A DNA stretch of 64,000 bases from the NCBI GenBank assembly GCA_964509425.1, contig CAZDWZ010000006.1:124001-188000 (forward strand), written 5' to 3'. The DNA comes from CAZDWZ01 sp964509425. Its GTDB lineage: Bacteria > Bdellovibrionota_C > UBA2361 > SZUA-149 > CAZDWZ01. Below the pieces are notes generated by a model. The model did not search any database and was not told the origin of the DNA. It saw nothing but the letters and a program-made list of their open reading frames with translations. The position numbers and the translations under genes are program-made. This document shows, piece after piece, positions 17,303 through 26,604 of the stretch. Every line of letters begins with the position of its first letter. Within the stretch, counting starts at the first letter, position 1.

Positions 17303-18283
17303 ATGAGCTCGCGAACGCTTCACGGTAAATTTCTCCTCGCTGGAATTCTCGGCTCAGTATTCTCGAGCATCGCATGGATAACCGAGCAGGAAACGCTCAG
17401 ATATCTCTCTCCGCTTACGGTTGCCGCCGTCGCCCCGCTCGTTGCGGGAATTCTCATGGCGCCTTACGCACTGCGCTATCATCGCGTCCCCACACGAGAC
17501 GAGATTCGTCGGCTTCAAATGCCGTTTCTCGCCGTGCTTCTGATGCGAAACATCTTCGGAGTCTTGATCTTTACGTCAGCGCTTACGATGACCAGTAGCG
17601 CGAAAGTCATGTTTCTTACGAAAATTGAGCCCTACGTCGTGCTCTTCCTGCACTGGCTCCTGTACAAGGAACGAGTTCCTTCGCGAGACATGGCGCTCTT
17701 GGTTGTGCATGTGATCGGAGCAGTGATTCTTTCGACCGGTGGAGAATTTCGGATTCACGTCGAACAGCTCGGCGATATTCTCGTCCTCATCGGAATCGTC
17801 GCGAACGCCCTCATGTATCGGCCAGGGAGAATGCTCGCCGAGGCTTGGGGAGCCGGATTCGTAACCACGATCGGCAGCTTACTCGCGGGAATCCTTCTCC
17901 TTCCATTTGCGCTCTATTTCCATCTCGATGATTTCTCGCTGCACGGCGAGCACTTGACGGGATATTGCTACCTTTTCTTCACCGTGATCATTTTCTATAT
18001 CATCAGCACAACGCTTTGGTTCTACTCACTGAAGGGTATTGAACCTTGGCTGAATTCGGCGCTTCGTTGTGTCGGTCCCGTGGTGGCAGCGCCCATCGCC
18101 TGGTATTTCTTCGCGAAGCCGTTGACCGTAGCGCAGATCTTCGGAGCATTCCTGGTCGTTTTGACTTCGGCTCTTCTGGTAAAACGTGCGCGAAATAAAT
18201 CTCCGGAGTCGGAACCTGAGAGCGTCGAAAGTGAAGTGACGGCAACGCCGCTCACTCCTTCTTCGATGGAACGTCGAAGCTGA
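17303..18283 (+). CDS. EamA/DMT-superfamily transporter
   Basis: The 326-residue product has about ten hydrophobic segments arranged as two five-helix repeats, the usual EamA (drug/metabolite transporter) layout. The first repeat includes WITEQETLRYLSPLTVAAVAPLVAG, then SALTMTSSAKVMFLTKIEPYVVLF, and the second GIEPWLNSALRCVGPVVAAPIAWYFF. These match the conserved P-containing helices that line the pore. Substrate is unknown. ATG 17303 is preferred over GTG 17291. A hydrophilic Glu/Ser-rich tail (about 30 residues) overlaps the 3' end of the convergent sensor kinase gene by 32 bases. Confidence 0.85.
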   Translation: MSSRTLHGKFLLAGILGSVFSSIAWITEQETLRYLSPLTVAAVAPLVAGILMAPYALRYHRVPTRDEIRRLQMPFLAVLLMRNIFGVLIFTSALTMTSSAKVMFLTKIEPYVVLFLHWLLYKERVPSRDMALLVVHVIGAVILSTGGEFRIHVEQLGDILVLIGIVANALMYRPGRMLAEAWGAGFVTTIGSLLAGILLLPFALYFHLDDFSLHGEHLTGYCYLFFTVIIFYIISTTLWFYSLKGIEPWLNSALRCVGPVVAAPIAWYFFAKPLTVAQIFGAFLVVLTSALLVKRARNKSPESEPESVESEVTATPLTPSSMERRS

Positions 18284-19700
18284 ATCGAGCCCCTTTTTCT
18301 TTTAGATTCTCCGCCGAGAGCGTCCCACCGTGCAGGGTCACGATCTCGCGGCAGATTGCGAGACCGAGCCCACTCGCGCCTTTTTGCACTCCAGGGTCGT
18401 GGTCCGCCTGAAATCCTCTCTCGAACAGGTCGTTCATGGCGGTTTCGGGAATTCCCGGACCGGTATCTGAAACCGAGAGCGTCACGCGGTCACCTGCTTT
18501 TTCTGCTCCCAACCGCACCGCGCCGCCAGACGAGTACCGGAGCGCATTTCCCAGGAGGTTCCTAAATACGCGTTCCAGGAGATACCGATCGGCAAACATC
18601 GAAAGCTCAGGTTCGGAGGTTTCGACTTCAAGCTTCACGCCACGCTCAAAACATTGATGCTGAAATGTGAGGCACATCTCGTCGAAGAAAGCCTTTACCC
18701 GAATTTCGTCAAAAGCCGTTTTTGCGCCACCGGATTCAAGTGTGGAAAGCTCGGCAAGCTCGCTGAGCAGCGTGACGAGCAAACTACTGCTGTTCTGAAT
18801 CGCGGCATTATACCCTTCACGAACCTCTTTCGAAGCCTCATCGCCTTCAGCAATGAGGCTCGCATATCCGGTGATGCTTGTTACTGGACTCCGCAAATCG
18901 TGAGTGACGTTTGCGACCAGTTCCTGCCGTTTCCTATCACGCTCCGCTATGGCATCGACCATGGCATTTATCGCCCGACCAAGATCTCCGACCTCATCCG
19001 AGGCGGTGTCTCCGAGGCGGGAACGAAAATCACCGAGCTCGAATCTCTTCACATCTTTCGCCATCCGGGAGAATCGCTTTGTGATCAAGTGAAAGAGAAC
19101 AAAGCCGAGCAAAGCTCCAGCCGCCGACAACCCGAAGAATAAGGAGCCTCCGACCCAGCCGAGAGAATTCTCGAAGGGAATCGCTGAAAAAAAGCTCAAT
19201 CGTTGATTCCGCAAGAGGACGTAGAGATATCCGGACTCACCGAATAACGACGCCGGATAAGCGGAGAAAATTTCGGTTCCCCCAGAACGCTTCGGGTCAG
19301 TACCACGCAACGGCAGATTTGATGGATTGGAGCTCTCGAGAAACTTTCGGACGACGGCGACGTCGATTCTCTCCGTGACCAGGCGGCCCAAAGCAGTAAG
19401 ATCACCGACAATCTTTCCGCTCTCGTTCACGAAATAAACATCGAGTGCGGGATTCGCGGCGCGAAACTCATGAACCAATTTTTGCGTCTCCTGCGAGTTT
19501 GCCGCAGCGAGTGATTTTTCCTCTAGGCGAACAGCAAGTGCGCGGGCGACATCGGCATGGAGCGCTTGAAAACTTTGATCCGTGGTCCATTGATTAAGCT
19601 TGCTGAAAAGAAAAAGCTCACCGGCGGTGATACAGAGAATGAGAGTAATGAGCGTCAGGGAAAGCCGATGTTGGAGGGTTCGAGGAGCAAAAGACATCAT
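18252..19700 (-). CDS. Membrane sensor histidine kinase (system 1)
   Basis: The product has about 482 residues. TM1 (about 13-32) and TM2 (about 178-205) bracket a periplasmic sensor domain containing SGYLYVLLRNQR, also seen in the kinase at 56236. A HAMP domain follows (FSRMAKDVKRFELGDFRSRL). The H-box is VANVTHDLRSPVTSI, then N-box RVFRNLLGNALRYS, DTGPGIP and GASGLGLAICREI. It should autophosphorylate and pass phosphate to the regulator encoded just upstream. ATG 19700 overlaps the regulator's TGA (ATGA); ATG 19709 is an alternative. The two genes form an operon. Confidence 0.92.
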   Translation of the reverse strand: MMSFAPRTLQHRLSLTLITLILCITAGELFLFSKLNQWTTDQSFQALHADVARALAVRLEEKSLAAANSQETQKLVHEFRAANPALDVYFVNESGKIVGDLTALGRLVTERIDVAVVRKFLESSNPSNLPLRGTDPKRSGGTEIFSAYPASLFGESGYLYVLLRNQRLSFFSAIPFENSLGWVGGSLFFGLSAAGALLGFVLFHLITKRFSRMAKDVKRFELGDFRSRLGDTASDEVGDLGRAINAMVDAIAERDRKRQELVANVTHDLRSPVTSITGYASLIAEGDEASKEVREGYNAAIQNSSSLLVTLLSELAELSTLESGGAKTAFDEIRVKAFFDEMCLTFQHQCFERGVKLEVETSEPELSMFADRYLLERVFRNLLGNALRYSSGGAVRLGAEKAGDRVTLSVSDTGPGIPETAMNDLFERGFQADHDPGVQKGASGLGLAICREIVTLHGGTLSAENLKEKGARFSFDVPSKKE

Positions 19701-20407
19701 CGACCCCATCGATAACCGATGGTCGGTACAGTGATAACAAACTCTGGATCGGCAGGATTCGCTTCAATTTTCGAACGAAGCCGACTGAGATGCCGATTCA
19801 ATGAGTTCTCGATATTCGGGAAGTATTCACCCCAGACTGCTTCGATTATTTCGTATCGCGTAAAGTTTCTTCCCGGTTGCGAAAGAAGGAGCGAAAGGAG
19901 GCCATACTCCGTGCCCGTCAAATCGATACGTCGTCCCTCCCGGTGGACAGTCCGGTTTTTGAGATCGATCTCGAGCGCTCCAGACACGAATTTCGAGTCG
20001 GCATCACTTTTATTCCCGTGCGCAGACAGTGGCTCCGGTGCCGCGCGGCGAAGCAGCGCTTTCATTCGAGCAACGAGCTCTCGGCCGCTGAACGGTTTCG
20101 TGACGTAATCATCGGCGCCAATTTCCAGTCCGAGTATCCGGTCGATCTCTTCTCCTCTCGAAGTGAGAATGAGAATCGGAAGAGCAGGGGCTTCTTGACG
20201 AAACTTCCGGCAGAGGTCGAGTCCGTCTCCTCCGGGAAATGAAAGGTCGAGAATAACGAGCGAGAAACCCTTTGCATCAAAGAGAGACAACGCACTGCTC
20301 GCATCATTCGCGACGGAAAACTCAAATCCGAATGGGCGAGCGTTTGCGCTCACCAATTCAACGACTCTGGGATCATCTTCAACCATCAGAACACGATGAA
20401 TCTGCAT
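19697..20407 (-). CDS. OmpR/PhoB-family response regulator (system 1)
   Basis: The 236-residue product has a receiver domain (VLMVEDDP acidic pocket, VILDLSFPGGDGL phosphoacceptor Asp, ILTSRG Thr, DDYVTKPFSGRE Lys) and a C-terminal winged-helix DNA-binding domain (LTGTEYGLLSLLLSQPGR, NSLNRHLSRLRSKIE, VPTIGYRWG). It works with the kinase whose start overlaps its stop. ATG 20407 is chosen because AAGGAAG lies six bases upstream. The gene is divergent from the giant fibronectin-III protein, which makes that protein a possible target; this is inference from position. Confidence 0.92.
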   Translation of the reverse strand: MQIHRVLMVEDDPRVVELVSANARPFGFEFSVANDASSALSLFDAKGFSLVILDLSFPGGDGLDLCRKFRQEAPALPILILTSRGEEIDRILGLEIGADDYVTKPFSGRELVARMKALLRRAAPEPLSAHGNKSDADSKFVSGALEIDLKNRTVHREGRRIDLTGTEYGLLSLLLSQPGRNFTRYEIIEAVWGEYFPNIENSLNRHLSRLRSKIEANPADPEFVITVPTIGYRWGR

Positions 20408-20755
20408 GAACAACTTCCTTAAGAGCGCCTTGATAATCTGTTTCAGACAAAAATATAGCAGACTTCTTTCCCCTCTTCGAGGCGGATAATTTCTAACGGT
20501 CTGAATGCAGGGGTAGATGTTTCATATCCAGCGGATGAAAGTTTGTTCTCCTCTCGCCAAGATGTTCGCCGAAGAATGCGCGCGCGACTCTGCCCCCAGA
20601 AATGAAAATGCTTTGAAACGGAATGTCTCGCGACGCTGAAGAAACGCGCCCTTGAACGGGATCTCGCAAAACAGAGCCGCAATAACAAATCATGGAACGA
20701 GCGCGTGCTTGACACGAAGTTCGCATGCCGCACCAAGATTTTGTTGGAGGAAGTA
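20408..20755. promoter_or_regulatory. Divergent intergenic region, regulator vs giant secreted protein
   Basis: About 350 bases without a gene separate the divergently read response regulator and the fibronectin-III protein, so both promoters should lie here. The part next to the regulator is AT-rich. I could not fix a convincing -10/-35 pair or a direct-repeat operator by eye. Confidence 0.4.
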
Positions 20756-23700
20756 ATGAAGAGTAGTTCAAAAAAGAAAAGTCGATGGAGATTCAGATCT
20801 CGTTTGTTGGCATTCATCGGTGTCTTATCTCTTGTTGGAACCGCGTCGTTTGCGCAGGCGATCACGCTCGATCAATTTGTGTGCAATCAGGCGGTGTGGA
20901 ATAGCACCCTCGGGAGATTCGATGTTCGCTGTTACCTCAGTGTTGGACAACAGCCAGGCGACGATACACCGAATGGCGTCGAGCTCGGAGTGAGCTTCAC
21001 CGGTAACTCCGATGGGGTGGCGATCGGCGGCGCGACTTCGTCGGGCGGAATTATTCCACTTCCCAACTGGAGCTGCACGCTAAATCCGGCCACGGGAATT
21101 CCGTCTCATATCGCATCTTGCTTCCGAGGGCAGAAGCCGCCGGCATTTCAAAATGCGAATTTCGCGATGGATATCGCGTTAAATCAAGGATGCAGCACGT
21201 CGTCCTATGTCTATAGTGCTGTCGCATCGGTAAGTTACCAGTCGGCTGCTACCGGCCAGATTAGAAACCAGCCGATTCGAGATGCACAAGTTGTCATCCC
21301 GGCTTGCTCGGGAGGAAACCAACCACCACCGGTTGTTCCACCTCCCCCGCCCCCTCCACCGCCGCCACCTCCACCACCACCTCCTCCGCCTCCTCCACCC
21401 CCGATCTTGAACTCATGCCAAGACGGAATTGATAACGACAACGACGGCGTAAAGGATTTCCCGCTCGATACGGCGTGCAGCAGCCTGACGGATGACAACG
21501 AAGGAGATAATCTCGGGCCCGTAACCGTCATCGACGCGAGCCGCGATCGTCCGGAGAAGATTCGCGTGAGCTGGGACCCGGCGCCCGGTGCGACGAGCTA
21601 TATTCTCTGTTATTCGAGCACGGAGAATTACGTCGTGAGGACCCCTGAGGAACGTCCATCAGATGTGAGCACGGTTACTCCTCCCGCGATTTGCCAGGAA
21701 CTCGGAGCGGGGACACTTGAGTTCCTTCACGGAACCCTGCCCGCCGGATCGACCTTCTACTATCAAGTGACGTCCAAGCAATCGAACGGCTTTAACACCG
21801 TCAGGGCGGCGCGAAGTCGCGTAGTACTCGGAAGTATTCCGATTCCCGCGCCTCACGATGTGACGGCTTCAGATGGTACTGCGTCCAAGGTCCAGATTCG
21901 CTGGAGCCCCGTGTCAGGTGCAGAAGCGTATCAAATCTTCCGGCTCCATGGGGCGAGCGGCCTCGTATTCATGGGAGAGAAGGCATTCGGACAAGAGTAT
22001 TTCGAAGATAGCTTTGTCCATGCGGGTACTGCATACCAGTACGGCGTTGTGGCGCTCACTCGCCACACAAGGACGAACAACGTCGAAGACGATGTATACA
22101 GCCCAATCAGCGCCCTCGATCGAGGATATCCCGCGCCTCGGAAAGTCAGCATTGAAGCATCGGATGGGCTCTACGAAGGATATGTGTATATCACTTGGGG
22201 TCCGGAAGATTCGCTGACCGACAATCCTAATATTCAGTACACGGTACTCCGACAAAGCGGAAATTCATTTGTCGAAGTTCCGAATTGCTCTTATCGGGAC
22301 ACCGAGAAGAACCGGACGTGTTTCGATCGAAATGTCATCGCGGGTCGATCATACAATTATCGGATTCGTACCGAGATTGTTGCAAGCGACACCGGCGCGC
22401 GAAGCGGGATTTTGACTGAGAGCGACATTGATAGCGGTTACGCGTTAGCAAACAAAGTGTCGATCGCTGCCTCTGACGGCTTGTACCCGGAGTATGTGTA
22501 CATCACCTGGGGCGCTGAGGGGACGCTCGAGAAAAATCCGAACATTAGCTACACGCTGCTTCGACAGAATGGGACCGCGTTTATACCGGTCCCAGGATGC
22601 TCCTTTCGCGACACTCAGCAACTCCGAGTATGCACGGACAGGGACGTCGTACTCGGAAAATCTTATAACTACCGGGTTCGTACCGACATCATCAACAGTG
22701 ACACCGGAGCGCCCAGTGGTCTCTCGACCCTGAGCGAAGTCGACCGTGGATATTCCGCGCCGAGGAAGGTACCGCTTGATGCATCGGAAGGACTCTATCC
22801 GGGATACGTCTATATCACCTGGGGAGACGAAGGAAGCATTCCGAAGAACCCGAGCGTCCTGTATACAGTCGAGCGGCAGAACGGACAGAGTTTTGCAGCG
22901 GTTGCGGGATGTTCGTTCCGCGACTCTGAACAAAAACGGAACTGCATTGATTCAAATGTTGTTCTCGGAAAATCATATACCTATCGAATCCGGACGGAGC
23001 TGATAAACAGCGACACCGGAGAGCGAACGGGAATCCTGACCTTCAGTGATCTCGATCGAGGCTATTCGGCGCCGAACAAGGTATCACTCGCGGCATCAGA
23101 CGGCTCGTATCCGGGATACGTGTATATCACGTGGGGATCCGAAGGGAGCACAGCGAGCAATCCGAGTGTGCAGTACACGGTATTCAAGCAGAGTGGTAAC
23201 TCATTCGTTGAAGTCGCCGGATGCTCATTCCGTGACAACGAGAACAAAAGGAATTGCACGGATACCGGAGTTGTCGCGGGAAGTTCGTACAACTACAAAA
23301 TCCGTACGGAGATCGTAACCAGCGATACCGGCGCACGGACGGGAATTCTCACGTTCAGCGACGTCGATCCGGGATTCCCGGCTCCGAAAAAGTCCTCGAT
23401 TTCCGCATCCGATGGAACGTATGCAGGGTATGTCTATATCACTTGGGGTCCTGAGGGCTCGAAGACTCAAAATCCGACGGTGAAGTATTCGGTCATTCGA
23501 AGCGACGGACGCGTGCCGTGCACTCGGCTCGACACTGAGAACAACCGAACCTGCTCCGACACCAATGTCGAAGCAGGGAAGCAATATACCTACCGAATCC
23601 GCACAGACATCATCAACTCGACAACCGGTCAAGGGATCGGAGTGTTTACGCCGAGCGATCCGGATACGGGTTTTGCCAAATCTGCGGAGGATCAGATCAT

Positions 23701-25483
23701 CCTGCCGGGAACGCCGATGATTTCCGCAAGTGACGGCACCGACGTCGCGGCTGTGGGTATCACCTGGAGCCCGACCGGCGATATCTCGAAGCAAGGGACG
23801 TTGACCTATTCCTTGTTCCGCTCGCAGTTTGCAAACGACATGGGGCAGTCTCTCCTCGGAGTAGATAGTGCGGGACAAGCGGTGCGGACCTCCGCATTGT
23901 CTCATCGAGACGCCTCCGCCGTCCCGGGAGTCACCTATTACTATACGGTGATCGCGTTTAATTCGAAGGGACAAGCGAAGAGTCTCCCTGACTCGGGATT
24001 CCGAAAGCTGCCTCCGAACGAGAATCCGGACTGTGACGGTGACGGGTCGACTGATCGCGAAGAGCAAGCGGATGGCACCGGCGTGTGCGATCCGGGCAGC
24101 TTCCAACTCCACCTGAAGAGTCCGGCATTTACGAAATACAATACGTATTTGAGTCAACTGAATTTCCTGGAGCTCATCGCAAATGGAACGAAACCAATCA
24201 GCGTGAAGGTAAAAGCATACAAAATCACCGGTCAGCTGATCGAGACCTTGGACGTGTTCCTCAACCCGGGCCAGGAGTTCGACGTTGATGTGCTGTCGCT
24301 CATCAAAGGTGCAAAGGATACTTACGGGGTATTGAAGATCGAATTCGACGACACGATTCCAGGTTCAACGCTCCTCGGACGGATGACGCATTATCGTTAT
24401 AATCCGGACGGCAGATCGTTCTCCTTCGCATTCGCGCGGGAGCTTCGGAACGCGACCAAAGGCGACACCTATGCGAGCGGGAACAGCTTCGATCCACAAG
24501 GTTCGAACTTCTTGGTTCCGAATTGGGGAGAGATCGTAAACGTCAGTGAATCAGCTCAGATCTTCGACGTAACGCTCTACTCGCAGGACGGAGCGTCGCT
24601 CTATCGAAAGACCGTGCGAGTTCCTTCGTTCGGAGAGGAGGATATTCAAGCCGGCCACGAATTTGGCGAAGCGACGTATCTGTTCGAAGTGAAACCTCGC
24701 GACGGAAATGCCAAGTATTTGATGGCAGTGAGCAGATATAGCTCAAACTCGCGAGGTGGAAATGAGGCGTCGACTTACAACTATGCGTTTTCGCTCGAGG
24801 GACGCGCAGGCTCCGGAGCTGCACAGTTCGCGCCGATATCGAATCGGGTCGGAGGATGTTACTCACAATCGAACTGGGTCGAGGTGATTAACGCTCGTGA
24901 GAAAAGCGTAACGGCAGTCGCTTCCTTCCGCGATATTGCCGGAAGAGAGATCTCGCGCACGAACCTCACTCTGCGGCCTCGTTCGCAGTTCCATCTCAAT
25001 GCCGGTGCGCTGCTCGCGAAGGGTGCGAACGGTTCGGTGAAGATTGAATCGAGCGATCCAGGAGCCATCGTCACTCAGAGCCTCGTCTACTTCCACGACT
25101 GCGCTGCGAATCAACTGCAGACCGCCTTTGCGGCACAAGGGCGAGGCGCCGGGCAGGATATCCAGTCGGGCTCGATAAACTCGAATCTGGGCATGAAAAA
25201 CGAGCTTTTCATCATCGGGACGACGAACACATCCGTCACGGCGACGGTGAAAGTTGCGCCATTTGGTCTCTCGCCTCTGCCAACTTTGACACGAGAGATT
25301 GGCGGGAACGCGCTGGCACAATCTGACATCGGGAGTCTCGCCACTGGATTCCCGGTAAACGCCTACGGAACGGTACGTGTTGAGACAACGGGCCGCCCGA
25401 GAACAGTCGCTCCATTCGTCCTCCGTTCGAAGGAGCAAGCGAACGGCGGGATGGACTTCATCTTTCCGACACTTGTCCAATGA
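20756..25483 (+). CDS. Giant secreted fibronectin type III repeat protein
   Basis: The product has 1575 residues from ATG 20756, which follows GGAGG. A basic N-terminus leads into a signal peptide (LLAFIGVLSLVGTASFAQA, about residues 20-38). Next come a beta-rich domain of about 150 residues with paired cysteines, a polyproline linker (about 190-216), and a Ca2+-binding-like DGIDNDNDGVKD segment. About eight fibronectin-III-like modules follow; five are near-identical copies of about 104 residues with the core YVYITWG. After a DCDGDGSTDREE calcium motif, a beta-rich C-terminal domain of about 450 residues ends the chain. Likely an extracellular or surface protein; no anchor or sorting signal is seen. 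It stands alone on its strand. Confidence 0.85.
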   Translation: MKSSSKKKSRWRFRSRLLAFIGVLSLVGTASFAQAITLDQFVCNQAVWNSTLGRFDVRCYLSVGQQPGDDTPNGVELGVSFTGNSDGVAIGGATSSGGIIPLPNWSCTLNPATGIPSHIASCFRGQKPPAFQNANFAMDIALNQGCSTSSYVYSAVASVSYQSAATGQIRNQPIRDAQVVIPACSGGNQPPPVVPPPPPPPPPPPPPPPPPPPPPPILNSCQDGIDNDNDGVKDFPLDTACSSLTDDNEGDNLGPVTVIDASRDRPEKIRVSWDPAPGATSYILCYSSTENYVVRTPEERPSDVSTVTPPAICQELGAGTLEFLHGTLPAGSTFYYQVTSKQSNGFNTVRAARSRVVLGSIPIPAPHDVTASDGTASKVQIRWSPVSGAEAYQIFRLHGASGLVFMGEKAFGQEYFEDSFVHAGTAYQYGVVALTRHTRTNNVEDDVYSPISALDRGYPAPRKVSIEASDGLYEGYVYITWGPEDSLTDNPNIQYTVLRQSGNSFVEVPNCSYRDTEKNRTCFDRNVIAGRSYNYRIRTEIVASDTGARSGILTESDIDSGYALANKVSIAASDGLYPEYVYITWGAEGTLEKNPNISYTLLRQNGTAFIPVPGCSFRDTQQLRVCTDRDVVLGKSYNYRVRTDIINSDTGAPSGLSTLSEVDRGYSAPRKVPLDASEGLYPGYVYITWGDEGSIPKNPSVLYTVERQNGQSFAAVAGCSFRDSEQKRNCIDSNVVLGKSYTYRIRTELINSDTGERTGILTFSDLDRGYSAPNKVSLAASDGSYPGYVYITWGSEGSTASNPSVQYTVFKQSGNSFVEVAGCSFRDNENKRNCTDTGVVAGSSYNYKIRTEIVTSDTGARTGILTFSDVDPGFPAPKKSSISASDGTYAGYVYITWGPEGSKTQNPTVKYSVIRSDGRVPCTRLDTENNRTCSDTNVEAGKQYTYRIRTDIINSTTGQGIGVFTPSDPDTGFAKSAEDQIILPGTPMISASDGTDVAAVGITWSPTGDISKQGTLTYSLFRSQFANDMGQSLLGVDSAGQAVRTSALSHRDASAVPGVTYYYTVIAFNSKGQAKSLPDSGFRKLPPNENPDCDGDGSTDREEQADGTGVCDPGSFQLHLKSPAFTKYNTYLSQLNFLELIANGTKPISVKVKAYKITGQLIETLDVFLNPGQEFDVDVLSLIKGAKDTYGVLKIEFDDTIPGSTLLGRMTHYRYNPDGRSFSFAFARELRNATKGDTYASGNSFDPQGSNFLVPNWGEIVNVSESAQIFDVTLYSQDGASLYRKTVRVPSFGEEDIQAGHEFGEATYLFEVKPRDGNAKYLMAVSRYSSNSRGGNEASTYNYAFSLEGRAGSGAAQFAPISNRVGGCYSQSNWVEVINAREKSVTAVASFRDIAGREISRTNLTLRPRSQFHLNAGALLAKGANGSVKIESSDPGAIVTQSLVYFHDCAANQLQTAFAAQGRGAGQDIQSGSINSNLGMKNELFIIGTTNTSVTATVKVAPFGLSPLPTLTREIGGNALAQSDIGSLATGFPVNAYGTVRVETTGRPRTVAPFVLRSKEQANGGMDFIFPTLVQ
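21325..21402 (+). repeat. Polyproline-encoding (CCN)n tract
   Basis: A run of proline codons (CCA, CCG, CCT, CCC mixed) inside the giant secreted protein gene. Mixed codons argue that it is selected protein sequence and not simple slippage, although length variation between strains is plausible. Confidence 0.8.
22124..23668 (+). repeat. 312-bp tandem repeat encoding FN3 modules (five copies)
   Basis: The Gly codon that begins each copy (GY-AP-KV motif) falls at 22124, 22436, 22748, 23060 and 23372, an exact 312-bp period. The fifth copy is 297 bp. Each copy encodes the ASDG, YVYITWG, SYRD/SFRD and Y-YRIRTEI blocks. Copies differ at many silent and some coding sites, so the expansion is not very recent. 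Confidence 0.9.
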
Positions 25484-25496
25484 CCGTCCGGCATCC

Positions 25497-25528
25497 GTTT
25501 CCGGTCGAACTTGCCCTCGACCGGAAAC
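25497..25528 (+). terminator. Hairpin after giant secreted protein
   Basis: GTTTCCGGTCGA (25497-25508) pairs perfectly with TCGACCGGAAAC (25517-25528) around an eight-base loop. It lies just after the stop at 25483. Confidence 0.6.
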
Positions 25529-25558
25529 CGCCCTGGTCTTCCTACAATCCAAATTCTT

Positions 25559-25588
25559 GGGGCGAAGCCTTCCTCAGGGCTTCGCCCC
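25559..25588. terminator. Hairpin between convergent genes
   Basis: GGGGCGAAGCC (25559-25569) pairs with GGCTTCGCCCC (25578-25588). It sits between the convergent fibronectin-III and methyltransferase genes and could serve either strand. Confidence 0.55.
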
Positions 25589-25616
25589 CGGGGCTTGAAA
25601 GCGGTCAAAGTCCGCC

Positions 25617-26405
25617 TTAATGCTTCCGAGCCAGCATATTCGCGAACGACGGGGTTTCATTCAGCCAAGACACCACTCGAAAGCCGTGGAGTTCTAAAAG
25701 TCTTGTGAGCGATCGCTTATTGAAACAGTTTGCATCAAGCGGATAGCCATCGAGTGTCTTCGTTCGCCCGAGAAGACGGCGGGCCGTTTCCTTCATTTGC
25801 ACGGCAACGCTGTTCACCAGAGGACCTCGCACAAAAAGATACCCACCCGGCTTCGCCCAAGCGCTTGCCTTCTCCATTACTCTTCCGGGATACGGGAGGT
25901 GTTCGAGCACATCCATCAACGTAATGACGTCGAATTCCTGCACCTTCCATTCTTTGCCGAGATTATCGATGGACTCTTGCACAACTTTGTCGTCGCCCAA
26001 CAACCCGCGAGCATGCTCCGCCATTGAAGCGTTGTACTCGATTCCGCAGACTGAAAATCCATTTCGATTCGCTTCCGCGAGGAATCTTCCGCCGGCGCAG
26101 CCGATGTCGAGAAGGTTGCCGCTTTTTAGCGGAAGCATCGCAAGCACTTCCGCTGCTTCCGCCTTAAGCTCGGACTCGGCATCTTGATAGCTGCCGTTTA
26201 ACACGCCACAGGACCAATCTCCGTCTTTCGCGAAATACGTATCCGAGAAAATTATTGCCTGCTCCTCGTGCGTGATGTGCGGGAAGATGAACTGATGCGT
26301 ACAATCCCGGCAGCGCTCCAACCACCAATCTCTTTCCAGCCACCGGTATCGGAAAGGCTCCCGCCCGACGTTTTGGCTACTGCACACCGGACATATCGCA
26401 CCCAT
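25617..26405 (-). CDS. Class I SAM-dependent methyltransferase with N-terminal zinc ribbon
   Basis: The 262-residue product opens with CPVCSSQN and, 26 residues later, CRDC, a zinc-ribbon pair. A Rossmann methyltransferase follows: GNLLDIGCAGGRFLAEA (SAM-binding motif I, about residue 94), VCGIEYNASM, VITLMDVLEHLPYP (motif IV) and KPGGYLFVRGP. This arrangement is common in methyltransferases of cell-surface polysaccharide or lipid synthesis; the substrate is not evident. The start is well supported by GAGGAGG before ATG 26405. No partner genes are adjacent. Confidence 0.85.
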   Translation of the reverse strand: MGAICPVCSSQNVGREPFRYRWLERDWWLERCRDCTHQFIFPHITHEEQAIIFSDTYFAKDGDWSCGVLNGSYQDAESELKAEAAEVLAMLPLKSGNLLDIGCAGGRFLAEANRNGFSVCGIEYNASMAEHARGLLGDDKVVQESIDNLGKEWKVQEFDVITLMDVLEHLPYPGRVMEKASAWAKPGGYLFVRGPLVNSVAVQMKETARRLLGRTKTLDGYPLDANCFNKRSLTRLLELHGFRVVSWLNETPSFANMLARKH

Positions 26406-26534
26406 CTCTGCCTCCTCAGAAAAACAGGAGATGTTTTAGCATATGAAGTTGCGGAGGGAAGCGATGAGTCTGTTGAGCGTGAGGCTGCTACTATCGTAGA
26501 ACCTCCGCGACATCCTTTCTCTGTCCGGGTTAGG

Positions 26535-26590
26535 GAGGATGAAACCTGGACGGTGAGGTTGGGCGACCCCTGAGACATACGGGGTGGCCT
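26535..26590 (-). terminator. Hairpin after HEAT-repeat gene
   Basis: On the minus strand GGTGAGG is followed about 30 bases later by CCTCACC, with CCCC/GGGG inside the loop. No T-tract. The coordinates of the outer arms are approximate. Confidence 0.4.
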
Positions 26591-26604
26591 CACCGATCCA
26601 AAGT

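Noticed and set aside
23225..24157. 310-codon minus-strand frame inside the fibronectin-III gene
   Set aside because: Antisense to a clearly repetitive secreted protein; its apparent repeats only mirror the 312-bp unit.
24863..25552. 229-codon minus-strand frame
   Set aside because: Antisense to the C-terminal domain of the giant secreted protein.
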